A stretch of 64,000 nt of DNA, from contig NZ_FOOF01000012.1 in assembly GCF_900113115.1 (NCBI RefSeq), positions 124,001 to 188,000 on the forward strand. The letters are read 5' to 3'. The translations under genes and the position numbers were made by a program. The first letter of the stretch is position 1. Every line of letters begins with the position of its first letter. The notes under the pieces are model-generated. The model did not search any database. It was not told the DNA's origin and was given only the letters and a program-made list of their open reading frames with translations. This DNA comes from Duganella sp. CF458. Lineage in GTDB: Bacteria > Pseudomonadota > Gammaproteobacteria > Burkholderiales > Burkholderiaceae_D. Below are positions 1 to 8,083 of the stretch, one piece after another.

Positions 1-624
1 GTCGGTGTGCTGAAAGTCGGTGCGCCGCACGTCAATGCCTTTGACGCTTACCACGCGCAAATCCTGGGTTTGCTGTCGGAGCTGATTGGCGCCGCCATCT
101 ACCATGCGGTGCAATACGAATCGAGTGACCTGTATCACCGCGCCACGCATGATGCCTTGACCAGCCTGGCCAACCGGGCCTTGTTCTACGACCGCCTGCG
201 CCAGCAGCTGTCGCAAGCCAGCCGCGCCTGCAGCAACGTGGCTGTGGTAAACATCGACATGGACGGCCTGAAGGCGATCAACGACAAGCTGGGCCACCGT
301 GCCGGCGATGCCGCCATCTGCCAGGTGGCCGACCGCATCTCGCGCGAGCTGCGGCAGGAAGACCTGGCGGCCCGCCTGGGCGGCGATGAATTCGGCATCA
401 TCCTGTGCGGCGTGCGCGACCGCGACGGCGTGGGCAGCAAATGCCACAGCATCACCAAGGCCATCGGCGCGCCGTTCGAATTCGAAGGGCGCGCGCTGCG
501 CCTGGGCGCCAGCATCGGCTACGCCATCAGTCCGGAAGACGGACAGGACATGGACAAGCTGATCGAGCTGGCCGACCAGGCCATGTATCGCGTAAAACAC
601 GCCCGTAAAGCTGTTGCGGCATAG
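1..624 (+). CDS. GGDEF diguanylate cyclase, 5' end outside the window
   Basis: C-terminal part of a sensor diguanylate cyclase, which makes cyclic di-GMP from two GTP. The reading frame is open to the left edge, so the GTG at position 7 is probably internal. The first 45 or so residues look like the last helix of a GAF-type sensor domain. The GGDEF domain follows: substrate-binding DGLKAINDKLGH, the active-site loop RLGGDEF, and an RQED inhibitory-site motif (RxxD) five residues before it. The active site and product-inhibition site are both intact, so it should be an active, feedback-controlled cyclase. What the sensor binds cannot be told. It ends 75 bases before the porin gene and is probably a separate unit. 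Confidence 0.9.
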   Translation, partial: VGVLKVGAPHVNAFDAYHAQILGLLSELIGAAIYHAVQYESSDLYHRATHDALTSLANRALFYDRLRQQLSQASRACSNVAVVNIDMDGLKAINDKLGHRAGDAAICQVADRISRELRQEDLAARLGGDEFGIILCGVRDRDGVGSKCHSITKAIGAPFEFEGRALRLGASIGYAISPEDGQDMDKLIELADQAMYRVKHARKAVAA

Positions 625-699
625 AATCGTTTGGAGCTCCTGCGAATAGCCTGATAGTATTGTTTGCATCTCCCCGAACAATAAGAAAGCGAGGGTGTG

Positions 700-1458
700 A
701 TGAAACGCAGCTTATGGTTGGCGGCCTTGTTGCCGCATGCAGTCATGGCGCAGCAGGCCCCGGCGCCAACCCTTACCACCACCGTTACCTTGGCCAGCCA
801 GTATGTCTCGCGCGGCATCCGGCAGACCTGGGACAAGCCGGCGCTGCAGCTGGGCATCGATTACGTTCATCCCAGCGGGCTGGTGGCCGGCACCTGGGCC
901 TCGAACGTCAGCGACAAGTTCGTTGAAGATGCCACGGTCGAATGGGACTTGTACGCCGGCTACTCGGCCAGCAAGGGCGATATCGGCTACAGCCTGATCC
1001 TCTACGAGTACCTCTATCCCGGCGCCAGGGTCAGCGCCACCGATACCACCTTCAATTACACCGAGTTGTCGCTGGGCCTGACCTACAAGTCCGCCTACGT
1101 CAAATACAACTACACGGTCAGCCCGCACTTCTTCGGCATCACGCACGGGCGCGGCACCCGCTACCTCGACATCGGCCTGAACCAGGACCTGGGCAATGGC
1201 TATACGCTCAACCTGCATGCCGGCGATGCGCGCGTGGGCGGGGCCGGCAACCGGATCTGGGACTGGCGCGATGCCAAGGCCGGCGTGACCAAGGCCCTGG
1301 AGGGCGGCTGGTCGGTTGCCGCCGCCGTCACGCGCGGCTGGGGCGCGACCAATGTGTATCGCGATTACACCAACGGCGTGCCCGACGCGAACGGCCAGCT
1401 GGCCTTCTCGAATACGGAAAAGGCCACCTTTGTCCTGACCGTCGCCAAGACCTTCTGA
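700..1458 (+). CDS. TorF-type putative outer-membrane porin (Gcw_chp family)
   Basis: About 252 residues with a cleavable signal peptide (cut near MAQQAPA), then an all-beta sequence rich in Tyr, Gly and aromatic pairs, ending in a terminal Phe as outer-membrane barrels do. The segment LASQYVSRGIRQTWDKPALQ is the characteristic start of the TIGR02001/TorF porin family. A GTG lies at 697, but the ATG at 700 behind GAGGG is preferred. The chemoreceptor gene begins 11 bases after the stop, so the two are probably co-transcribed, perhaps linking solute entry to taxis. The substrate is unknown. Confidence 0.82.
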   Translation: MKRSLWLAALLPHAVMAQQAPAPTLTTTVTLASQYVSRGIRQTWDKPALQLGIDYVHPSGLVAGTWASNVSDKFVEDATVEWDLYAGYSASKGDIGYSLILYEYLYPGARVSATDTTFNYTELSLGLTYKSAYVKYNYTVSPHFFGITHGRGTRYLDIGLNQDLGNGYTLNLHAGDARVGGAGNRIWDWRDAKAGVTKALEGGWSVAAAVTRGWGATNVYRDYTNGVPDANGQLAFSNTEKATFVLTVAKTF

Positions 1459-1468
1459 GGAGCGCCGC

Positions 1469-3457
1469 ATGTTGTCGAACCTCTCGCTGAACGCCAAGAT
1501 CAACGTTACGGCCACCGCGCTGGTGGTGCTCAGCCTGGGCATCACCGCCGCCGTCACCGGCTTCGAGGCCAGCCGCACTGCCGAACGCGATGCGATGGAC
1601 CTGGCGCGCACCCAGGCTGCGGCTGCGGCGTCGGCACTGCAGTCGCGCATCGGGCGCAACCTGGCCTCGGTGATCCAGCTTGGCGCCACCCAGCGGGCCA
1701 CACGCGGCGCCAACCTGCCTCTGTCGCGCGAGCAGACTGGTGAAATCACCAAGACCGTGGTGCTCGGTTCGGAAGACCTGGTCGGCGGCGCCGTCACCTG
1801 GGAACCGAATGCGCTGGACAACAAGGATGCCGAATTCGCCGACAAGAAGCCGGAGTTCGATGCCAGCGGGCGCTACATGCCGTACTACACCAAGGCGCCG
1901 GGTGGCGGCACCAATGTGGAACCGATTGTGTTCGATCCCAAGCCCGGCGCCAACGACTGGTACGACATCCCCAAGCGCACCGGCAAGGTGTTCTTCACCG
2001 AACCGTATTCCTACCCGGTGAACGGCAAGGACGTGCTGATGGCCTCCCTGGTGGCGCCGATCTTGATCGGCGGCGAGTTCCGCGGCACGGCCAGCGCCGA
2101 CTTCATGCTGACGCGGCTGGGCGAGATCCTGAAGGGCTTGAAGTCCATCGAGGGCGGCCGGCTGTCGCTGGTGTCGAACGGCGGGCTGTATGCGAGCAGC
2201 CCGACTGAAGCCTTGATCGGCAAGCCGGCCAGCGATATCCCGAAGGAGGGCCTGGAAGCGATCCGCACCGGCAAGCCCTACGAGTACACGGACCAGGCCG
2301 ATATGGTGCACCTGCTGCAGCCACTGGCGCTGCATCCCGATATCGCGCCGTGGGCGGTGAAAATGAGCTTCCCGCATGCGGTGGCGACGGCCCCTGCGCG
2401 CCAGCTGATGAAATACACCTTGCTGGTCTCGCTGGTCTGCGCGGTGGCGATGGGCTTTATCCTGGTGACGGTGCTGTTCCGCCTGATGCGGCCGGTACGC
2501 GAACTGGCGGACGCGATGACCGGACTGGCCAGCGGCGACGCCGACCTGGGCGCGCGCCTGGAAGTGCACGGCAAGGATGAACTGGCGGTGATCGGCAGCG
2601 GCTTCAACAGCTTCGTGGCGAAAATCCACTCGGTGCTGGCGCGGGTGCGCGAATCGTCCGAGAACGTGGCAACCGCCAGCACGGAAATCCGGCAGGGCAA
2701 TAGCGACCTCTCGTCACGTACCGAGGAGCAGGCCAGTGCGCTGGAAGAAACCGCCGCCACGATGGAGCAGCTGACCAGTACCGTGCGGCAGAACGCCGAC
2801 AATGCGCGCCAGGCCAACCAGCTTGCGGCGCAGGCGTCGGAAGTGGCGGCGCGCGGCGGCCAGGTGGTGTCGCAGGTGGTCGACACCATGGCCTCGATCA
2901 ACAACTCCTCGCGCAAGGTGGTGGACATTATTTCCGTGATCGACGGCATCGCGTTCCAGACCAATATCCTGGCCCTGAACGCCGCGGTTGAAGCGGCGCG
3001 CGCCGGCGAGCAGGGCCGCGGCTTTGCTGTGGTGGCAAGCGAGGTGCGCAACCTGGCGCAACGCAGCGCGGCGGCGGCGAAAGAAATCAAGGAGCTGATC
3101 GGCAGTTCGGTCGGTGAAGTGGAGGCGGGCAGTGCGCTGGTGGCGCAGGCCGGCACCACGATGGACGAGGTGGTGGCCAGCGTGCGCCGTGTGAGCGATA
3201 TCGTCAACGAGATCAGCGCCGCCAGCGGTGAACAGAGCAACGGCATCGGCCAGGTCAACCAGGCCATCAGCCAGATGGATGGGGTAACGCAGCAAAATGC
3301 CGCCCTGGTGGAGCAGGCCGCCGCAGCGGCGGAAAGCCTGCAGCAGCAGGCGGCAACGCTGGTGGCCCTGGTCGGCGAATTCCGCATGGGGCAAGCTGTG
3401 CGCGCTCCAAGCGGGGTGGGTGCTAGTCTGGCCCTTTCCGAAAGGAGGCCCTCATGA
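1469..3457 (+). CDS. Methyl-accepting chemotaxis protein with periplasmic Cache sensor
   Basis: 662 residues. Transmembrane segment 1 lies at about 12-32; a periplasmic sensor of the double-Cache type spans about 35-310 (DWYDIPKRTGKVFFTEPY near residue 163 is typical); transmembrane segment 2 is near 313-333; a HAMP domain follows (LMRPVRELADAM); then the cytoplasmic signalling domain. The hairpin tip is the conserved IAFQTNILALNAAVEAARAG, which binds CheA/CheW. There is no C-terminal xWxxF tether for CheR/CheB. The start has GAGG 8-12 bases upstream. The stop overlaps the start of the Cys-rich gene (ATGA), so the two are translationally coupled. The ligand is not deducible. Confidence 0.92.
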   Translation: MLSNLSLNAKINVTATALVVLSLGITAAVTGFEASRTAERDAMDLARTQAAAAASALQSRIGRNLASVIQLGATQRATRGANLPLSREQTGEITKTVVLGSEDLVGGAVTWEPNALDNKDAEFADKKPEFDASGRYMPYYTKAPGGGTNVEPIVFDPKPGANDWYDIPKRTGKVFFTEPYSYPVNGKDVLMASLVAPILIGGEFRGTASADFMLTRLGEILKGLKSIEGGRLSLVSNGGLYASSPTEALIGKPASDIPKEGLEAIRTGKPYEYTDQADMVHLLQPLALHPDIAPWAVKMSFPHAVATAPARQLMKYTLLVSLVCAVAMGFILVTVLFRLMRPVRELADAMTGLASGDADLGARLEVHGKDELAVIGSGFNSFVAKIHSVLARVRESSENVATASTEIRQGNSDLSSRTEEQASALEETAATMEQLTSTVRQNADNARQANQLAAQASEVAARGGQVVSQVVDTMASINNSSRKVVDIISVIDGIAFQTNILALNAAVEAARAGEQGRGFAVVASEVRNLAQRSAAAAKEIKELIGSSVGEVEAGSALVAQAGTTMDEVVASVRRVSDIVNEISAASGEQSNGIGQVNQAISQMDGVTQQNAALVEQAAAAAESLQQQAATLVALVGEFRMGQAVRAPSGVGASLALSERRPS

Positions 3458-3828
3458 CCCAGCAACTGTATCAGACCTGCATTGACGCCTGCAATGATTG
3501 CGCCGCCGCCTGCGACCATTGCGCCGCCAGTTGCCTGCAGGAGCAGGACGTGGCCAGCCTGGCCCACTGCATCGCCACCGATATCGATTGCGCCCAGGTG
3601 TGCCGCGTCTGCGTCGGCCTCATGCAGCGCGGCAGCAAGCTCGCTTCGAGCCTGTGCCAGGCGTGTGCCGAACTATGCGATGCCTGCGCCGACGAGTGCG
3701 AGCAGCACACGCATGAGCATTGCAAGGATTGCGCGATCGCCTGCCGCCGTTGCGCCAGCGAGTGCCGCAGCATGTCCGGCATGGCGCAATCGCAGGTGCG
3801 CCCGGCGGCGATCCCGTCACGCCATTGA
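3454..3828 (+). CDS. Cys-rich four-helix-bundle copper storage-like protein (Csp/DUF326)
   Basis: 124 residues containing 20 cysteines spaced as CxxxC and CxxC along amphipathic helices (CNDCAAACDHCAASC; CQACAELCDACADEC; CKDCAIACRRC). This is the pattern of the Csp copper-storage proteins, whose Cys-lined four-helix bundle holds many Cu(I) ions. No signal peptide or Tat motif is seen, so it should be cytosolic, like Csp3. The AAAGGAGG ribosome site sits inside the end of the chemoreceptor gene, and ATG overlaps its TGA by 4 bases. Coupling to a chemoreceptor is unusual and hints at metal or redox taxis, but that is inference. The gene abuts the converging cyclase gene with no gap. Confidence 0.87.
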   Translation: MTQQLYQTCIDACNDCAAACDHCAASCLQEQDVASLAHCIATDIDCAQVCRVCVGLMQRGSKLASSLCQACAELCDACADECEQHTHEHCKDCAIACRRCASECRSMSGMAQSQVRPAAIPSRH

Positions 3829-5505
3829 TCAGAAGCGGCTGGAAGGCCAGCTCTTCTTGTCGGCTTTGGCCGGCGCCACGAACTCGCGCACCGACAACAT
3901 GCGCTCGGCACCGACCGTATTGACCGCAAAGCCGTTGCGGCCCGCCGCCTTCACGCAATAGAGCGCCTGGTCGGCCGCCAGCATCACCTTGTCGACGTCG
4001 GCTGGCAATTCGGTGGTAAGGGCGATGCCGATGCTGGCCGTGACGTTCAGCGGACGGCCGTTGACATCGAATGGAGCCCGCATGGCGGCCACGATTTTCT
4101 GGCCCAGCAGGTTGACGTCGTGGCCGGCCTCCAGGTGTTCGAACACGATCACGAATTCGTCGCCGGCGATGCGCGCCACGGTATCGGTGCTGCGCACCGC
4201 GTTGCGCAGGCGGTCGGCAAATTGCACCAGCACGGCGTCGCCGGCCTGGTGCCCGAAGTTGTCGTTGATCCCTTTGAAGTAATCGATGTCGAGCACGGCC
4301 AGGCCGATCTGCTGGCCGGCGCGGACGGCGCGCTTCAGCGCCTGCGGGAAGAACTCGTCGAACATGCGGCGGTTGTGGGCACCGGTCAGCGGGTCGGTGG
4401 TGGCCAGGCGCTGCAGGTTGCGCTCGGCCATCTGCTGCTGGCGCGCCACTTGGTAAAAGGCGCGGCTCAGGTGGCCGAATTCATCGGGTTTGGCAGAGTT
4501 GAACTGTTCGATATCGATGTGGCCGCGGCCAAAGGCGCGCACCTGGCCGTATAGCTGGTACAGGGGCGCCAGCATGGTGCGCAACAACAGCCAGATCGCC
4601 ATGCCCGCCAGCAGGCCCACCACCGATGCGGCGGCCAGGGCACGCCAGCGCAGGCTGGCCATCGAGGCGAAAGCGTCGCGGATGGGGAAGGACACCGCGA
4701 GCGTCCAGTCGGCTTTCTGCAGGCGTTTATGCGCCAGCAGCACCGGCTTGCCCTCATCGACCAGGTCGTCGCGCCATCCTTCCCCGTTGGCCAGCACCGA
4801 GGCGCCCAGAGTCCCCGGGCCGGCAGCCTGGGTCAGCACGCGGTTCTGGTCGGGGTGATAGAGTGTCGTGCCGTCGGCGGTCAGGATGAACAGGTAGCCC
4901 TCCGCCTTGCCGCGCAGCGCTTGCAACTGGCCGGCAAAGGCAGGGCGTTGCAGGTCGATGGTGCCGACCAGGATGTAGTCGATGTTGCCGTCATGGCGGA
5001 ACACGGGCTGCGTGATGGCCAGCACCGGGCGGCCGGACAGCACGCTGCGAAACGGCGCTGAAACGATGCCTTCCTGGGCCACGACGGTATCGCGGAAATA
5101 TTGGCGGTTTTTGCTGTTGAGCTTGCCGATCATGCGGCGGTCCTGCAAATTGGCGACCAGCTTGCCGTCGGCGTCGTAGGCGGTGACGTTGAAGAACTCG
5201 TCGCGCAGCGCCGCGCGCAGCTCGAGCTGGGCCTGGATTTCGGTCGCCGCCAGCGGCTCGGCCTGCAAGCTCTCGGCCATCACGCGCAGGACTTGCTGTT
5301 TGGAAGTGATGTCACGATCGAGATAGGCCGCCGCGCTCGACAGCATGGACATTTCCTGCGTAGCAATCACCTTGCGCATTTCCTGCTCAGCCACCAGCAA
5401 GGAAACGCCGGCGATCAAAGCGGTGGCGAACATGACCATCAGCACCAACAGGGCTGTAATCTTGAACTTGAACGTATGGAGTTTGGGAATTTGGCGCACA
5501 ACCAT
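3829..5505 (-). CDS. Cache-HAMP-GGDEF diguanylate cyclase (AGDEF variant)
   Basis: About 558 residues. Transmembrane helix 1 (KITALLVLMVMFATALIAGV) is followed by a periplasmic double-Cache sensor of about 260 residues (FFNVTAYDADGKLVAN; NRQYFRDTV), transmembrane helix 2 (ASVVGLLAGMAIWLLLR), a HAMP linker and a C-terminal GGDEF domain. The active-site loop reads RIAGDEF, Ala in place of the first Gly, a variant tolerated in known active cyclases. An RSTD inhibitory site precedes it. Start choice: ATG at 5505 has AGGAG directly abutting it, while GTG at 5499 has the same AGGAG six bases away, so 5499 may be the true start. The long palindrome lies between this promoter and the divergent oxidoreductase gene. 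Confidence 0.88.
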   Translation of the reverse strand: MVVRQIPKLHTFKFKITALLVLMVMFATALIAGVSLLVAEQEMRKVIATQEMSMLSSAAAYLDRDITSKQQVLRVMAESLQAEPLAATEIQAQLELRAALRDEFFNVTAYDADGKLVANLQDRRMIGKLNSKNRQYFRDTVVAQEGIVSAPFRSVLSGRPVLAITQPVFRHDGNIDYILVGTIDLQRPAFAGQLQALRGKAEGYLFILTADGTTLYHPDQNRVLTQAAGPGTLGASVLANGEGWRDDLVDEGKPVLLAHKRLQKADWTLAVSFPIRDAFASMASLRWRALAAASVVGLLAGMAIWLLLRTMLAPLYQLYGQVRAFGRGHIDIEQFNSAKPDEFGHLSRAFYQVARQQQMAERNLQRLATTDPLTGAHNRRMFDEFFPQALKRAVRAGQQIGLAVLDIDYFKGINDNFGHQAGDAVLVQFADRLRNAVRSTDTVARIAGDEFVIVFEHLEAGHDVNLLGQKIVAAMRAPFDVNGRPLNVTASIGIALTTELPADVDKVMLAADQALYCVKAAGRNGFAVNTVGAERMLSVREFVAPAKADKKSWPSSRF

Positions 5506-5654
5506 CTCCTGATGGGGGAGAGTGCAGGCGAGGGTTTGGCCAGAGGGAAACGTTGCGCGGGGGTAAGGCGCAAACGAAGTATAAAGCATATACGGCTATC
5601 CCAGCTACCACGGCGTATAGCTCGTTGTCATAAGGCAACTCAACAATAGCAGCT

Positions 5655-5734
5655 TGAAAGTCGGGGTCAGCTCTGGCAATAGGACATTTTCGCTAGCGAA
5701 AATGTCCTATTGCCAGAGCTGACCCCGACTTTCA
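5655..5734. repeat. Perfect 80-bp palindrome, copy 1
   Basis: Two 40-base arms are exact reverse complements with no spacer, centred on CGCT|AGCG between 5694 and 5695. The outer part reads AAGTCGGGGTCAGCTCTGGC and the inner part AGGACATTTTCGCT. It fills most of the gap between the divergent cyclase and YdeP-type genes, so it could form a cruciform or long hairpin in their promoter region. A near-identical copy is at 60139-60212. The GGGGTCAG core resembles REP-type elements mobilised by Y1-transposase (RAYT) proteins, but no such gene is in this window. Confidence 0.97.
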
Positions 5735-5776
5735 TATGTTAACATCGCGGGCTTGACAGAATGGCCGGAGATCCCC

Positions 5777-8083
5777 GTGCAGCATCCGATTCGCTTTTAT
5801 GACAAACCCGCTGGCGGCCTGGGCTCGCTGAACGGCACCGCGAAAGCTTTGCGCAGCAATAGTGCGTTGCCGGCTTTGAAAGTCTTGCCGCAGCTGAACC
5901 AGCCGGGCGGGGTGGATTGCCCGGGCTGTGCCTATCCGGATTCGCCCAAGGATAAGGCGGTCGATTTCTGCGAGCAGGGTGCCTGGGCGGTTGCGCATGA
6001 AGCGACGGCACGCCGCGCTACGCCGGAATTTTTCGCGGCCAATCCATTGGCGACGCTGCGCACCCGCGCCGAATGGGAGTTGGAAGGCTTCGGCCGCTTG
6101 ACCGCGCCAATGCTGTACGACCGTGCCAGCGATACCTACCGCGAGATCGCGTGGGAACAGGCGTTCGAGTTGGCCGCCAGCGCGCTGAATGCGCTCGATG
6201 CTCCTGGCCGCGCGGTGTTTTACGCTTCCGGCCGCAGCAGCAATGAGGCGGCTTTCCCTTACCAGCTGTTTGCGCGCGCTTTCGGCACCAACAATATGCC
6301 CGATTCGTCGAACTACTGCCACGAGTCGTCCGGCATGGCGCTGGGCACGACGCTGGGCGTGGGCAAGTCGACCGTCACGCGCGAGGATTTCGAGCACGCG
6401 GAGGCGATCTTTGTGTTTGGCCAGAATCCGGCCACCAACCATCCGCGCATGCTGGGCGATTTGCGCGAGGCTTCGCTGCGCGGTTGCCGCATCGCTGCCT
6501 TCAACCCGATGCTGGAACCGGGCCTGCGTAGTTTCGCCGATCCGCAATCGCCGGTCGAAACGTTGACGGGGCGCGGCACGCAGATCGCCGCCGAGTATTT
6601 CCAGGTGCGCGTGGGCGGCGACCTGGCGGCCATCACCGGCATGTGCAAGGCCGTGCTGGAAGCGGAGCAGGCGGGCGGCAAGGTGCTGGACCGCGACTTT
6701 ATCGCGCGCCATACCAGCGGTTTCGAGCAATTCGCCGCCACCGTGCGTGCGCAGTCGTGGCAGCAGGTCGAGCAGGATAGCGGCCTGTCGCGCGAGCAGA
6801 TCGAACAGGCGGCGGCAATCTATATCGCTTCCAAGGCCACCATCGCTACCTGGTGCATGGGACTGACCCAGCACGAGTATGCGATCGAGACCATCCAGAT
6901 GCTGGTCAACCTGATGCTTTTGCGCGGCAACGTCGGCAAGCCAGGGGCGGGCCTGATGCCGGTGCGCGGCCATTCGAACGTGCAGGGCGATCGCACTGTC
7001 GGCGTGACCAACCGGCCGAAAAAGGAGTGGCTGGAGGGGCTGGAGCGGGTGTTCGGCTTTACGCCGCCGGCGCAGCATGGGCTCGACGCGGTGGCCGCCA
7101 TCAACGGCATCATGGATGGATCGGTGCATGCCTTCCTCGGCCTGGGCGGCAACTTCGCCGTGGCCGGCCCGGATACGCCCCGCGTGCTGCAAGCGATGGA
7201 TGGCCTGAGGTTGACGGTGCATATCGCGACCAAGCTGAATCGCACCCACCTGCATCCCGGCCAGGTCGGCCTGCTGCTGCCCTGCCTTAGCCGTACCGAG
7301 CGCGATGAGCAGGCGGGCGGTCGCCAGTTCGTCAGCGTGGAAGACACGGCCAGCATGGTGCACGCCTCGGCGGGGCGCAGCGATCCGGCCAGCGCCAAGC
7401 TGCGCTCGGAGCCGCATATCGTGACCGAACTGGCGCGCCACACGCTGGCCGCAGGCGCGGGGATGTCCGGCATCGACTGGCAAGCCATGGGCCGCGACTA
7501 CAGCGTTACGCGCTCGCTGATCGAGCAGGTCGCGCAGACCGCGGTGGCGGGCTTTGAGAAATACAATGACCGCATCGCGCAGCCGCGCGGCTTCCACCTG
7601 CCGAACAGTGCGCGCAACCGCGACTGGAAGACTGCCAGCGGCAAGGCGCAGTTCACCGCCATTGCGCTGCCGCAGGACACCATCATGGGCCGTGCCCGCG
7701 CTGCCTTCGGCGACGATGTACTGTGCCTGGCCACCGTGCGGGCGCACCGGCAATACAACACCACCGTCTATCGCGACACCACCGGCGAGGTGGACCGCTA
7801 CCGCGGTGTGCATCACACGCGCAAGGTGCTGTTCATCTCGGCCGGGACCATGGCGCGCCTTGGCCTGCGCGACGGCCAACTGGTCGACGTGCACGCCGCC
7901 GCGCCGGACGGCATCGCGCGCAAATGCAGCGGCTACCAGCTGGTGCGGTACGACGTGCCGGATGGCGACGTGTTCGGCTACTTCCCCGAACTGACGCCAC
8001 TGATCTCCCCGGCGCTGGTGGCGCGCGGTTCGGCCACGCCGGCCTTCAAGGAAGTGCCGGTGCTGCTCAAGCCCGCGGAATAA
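5777..8083 (+). CDS. FdhF/YdeP-family molybdopterin oxidoreductase
   Basis: 768 residues, the usual length for YdeP-type members of the DMSO reductase superfamily, which bind bis-MGD molybdenum cofactor. An N-terminal CPGC pair (VDCPGCAYPDSPKDK) is followed by the molybdopterin oxidoreductase body (SGRSSNEAAFPYQLFAR, FGQNPATNHPRML, RGNVGKPGAGLMPVRGHSNV) and a C-terminal dinucleotide-binding domain (RAHRQYNTTVYRD). The full four-Cys [4Fe-4S] motif of formate dehydrogenases is not evident. No signal peptide, so cytoplasmic. The frame is open back to TTG 5753, but GTG 5777 with GGAG six bases upstream is the better start. YdeP is linked to acid resistance in E. coli; the substrate is unknown. 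The 3' end overlaps the converging kinase gene by 17 bases. Confidence 0.88.
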   Translation: MQHPIRFYDKPAGGLGSLNGTAKALRSNSALPALKVLPQLNQPGGVDCPGCAYPDSPKDKAVDFCEQGAWAVAHEATARRATPEFFAANPLATLRTRAEWELEGFGRLTAPMLYDRASDTYREIAWEQAFELAASALNALDAPGRAVFYASGRSSNEAAFPYQLFARAFGTNNMPDSSNYCHESSGMALGTTLGVGKSTVTREDFEHAEAIFVFGQNPATNHPRMLGDLREASLRGCRIAAFNPMLEPGLRSFADPQSPVETLTGRGTQIAAEYFQVRVGGDLAAITGMCKAVLEAEQAGGKVLDRDFIARHTSGFEQFAATVRAQSWQQVEQDSGLSREQIEQAAAIYIASKATIATWCMGLTQHEYAIETIQMLVNLMLLRGNVGKPGAGLMPVRGHSNVQGDRTVGVTNRPKKEWLEGLERVFGFTPPAQHGLDAVAAINGIMDGSVHAFLGLGGNFAVAGPDTPRVLQAMDGLRLTVHIATKLNRTHLHPGQVGLLLPCLSRTERDEQAGGRQFVSVEDTASMVHASAGRSDPASAKLRSEPHIVTELARHTLAAGAGMSGIDWQAMGRDYSVTRSLIEQVAQTAVAGFEKYNDRIAQPRGFHLPNSARNRDWKTASGKAQFTAIALPQDTIMGRARAAFGDDVLCLATVRAHRQYNTTVYRDTTGEVDRYRGVHHTRKVLFISAGTMARLGLRDGQLVDVHAAAPDGIARKCSGYQLVRYDVPDGDVFGYFPELTPLISPALVARGSATPAFKEVPVLLKPAE

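Noticed and set aside
712..1845. Long minus-strand open frame opposite the porin and chemoreceptor genes
   Set aside because: It mirrors the high third-position GC of the real genes on the other strand, spans two genes, and has no family resemblance.
5655..5734. Palindrome as a simple rho-independent terminator
   Set aside because: Copy 1 lies between divergent starts, not after a gene, and neither copy has a clear T-run on the strand that would need it.
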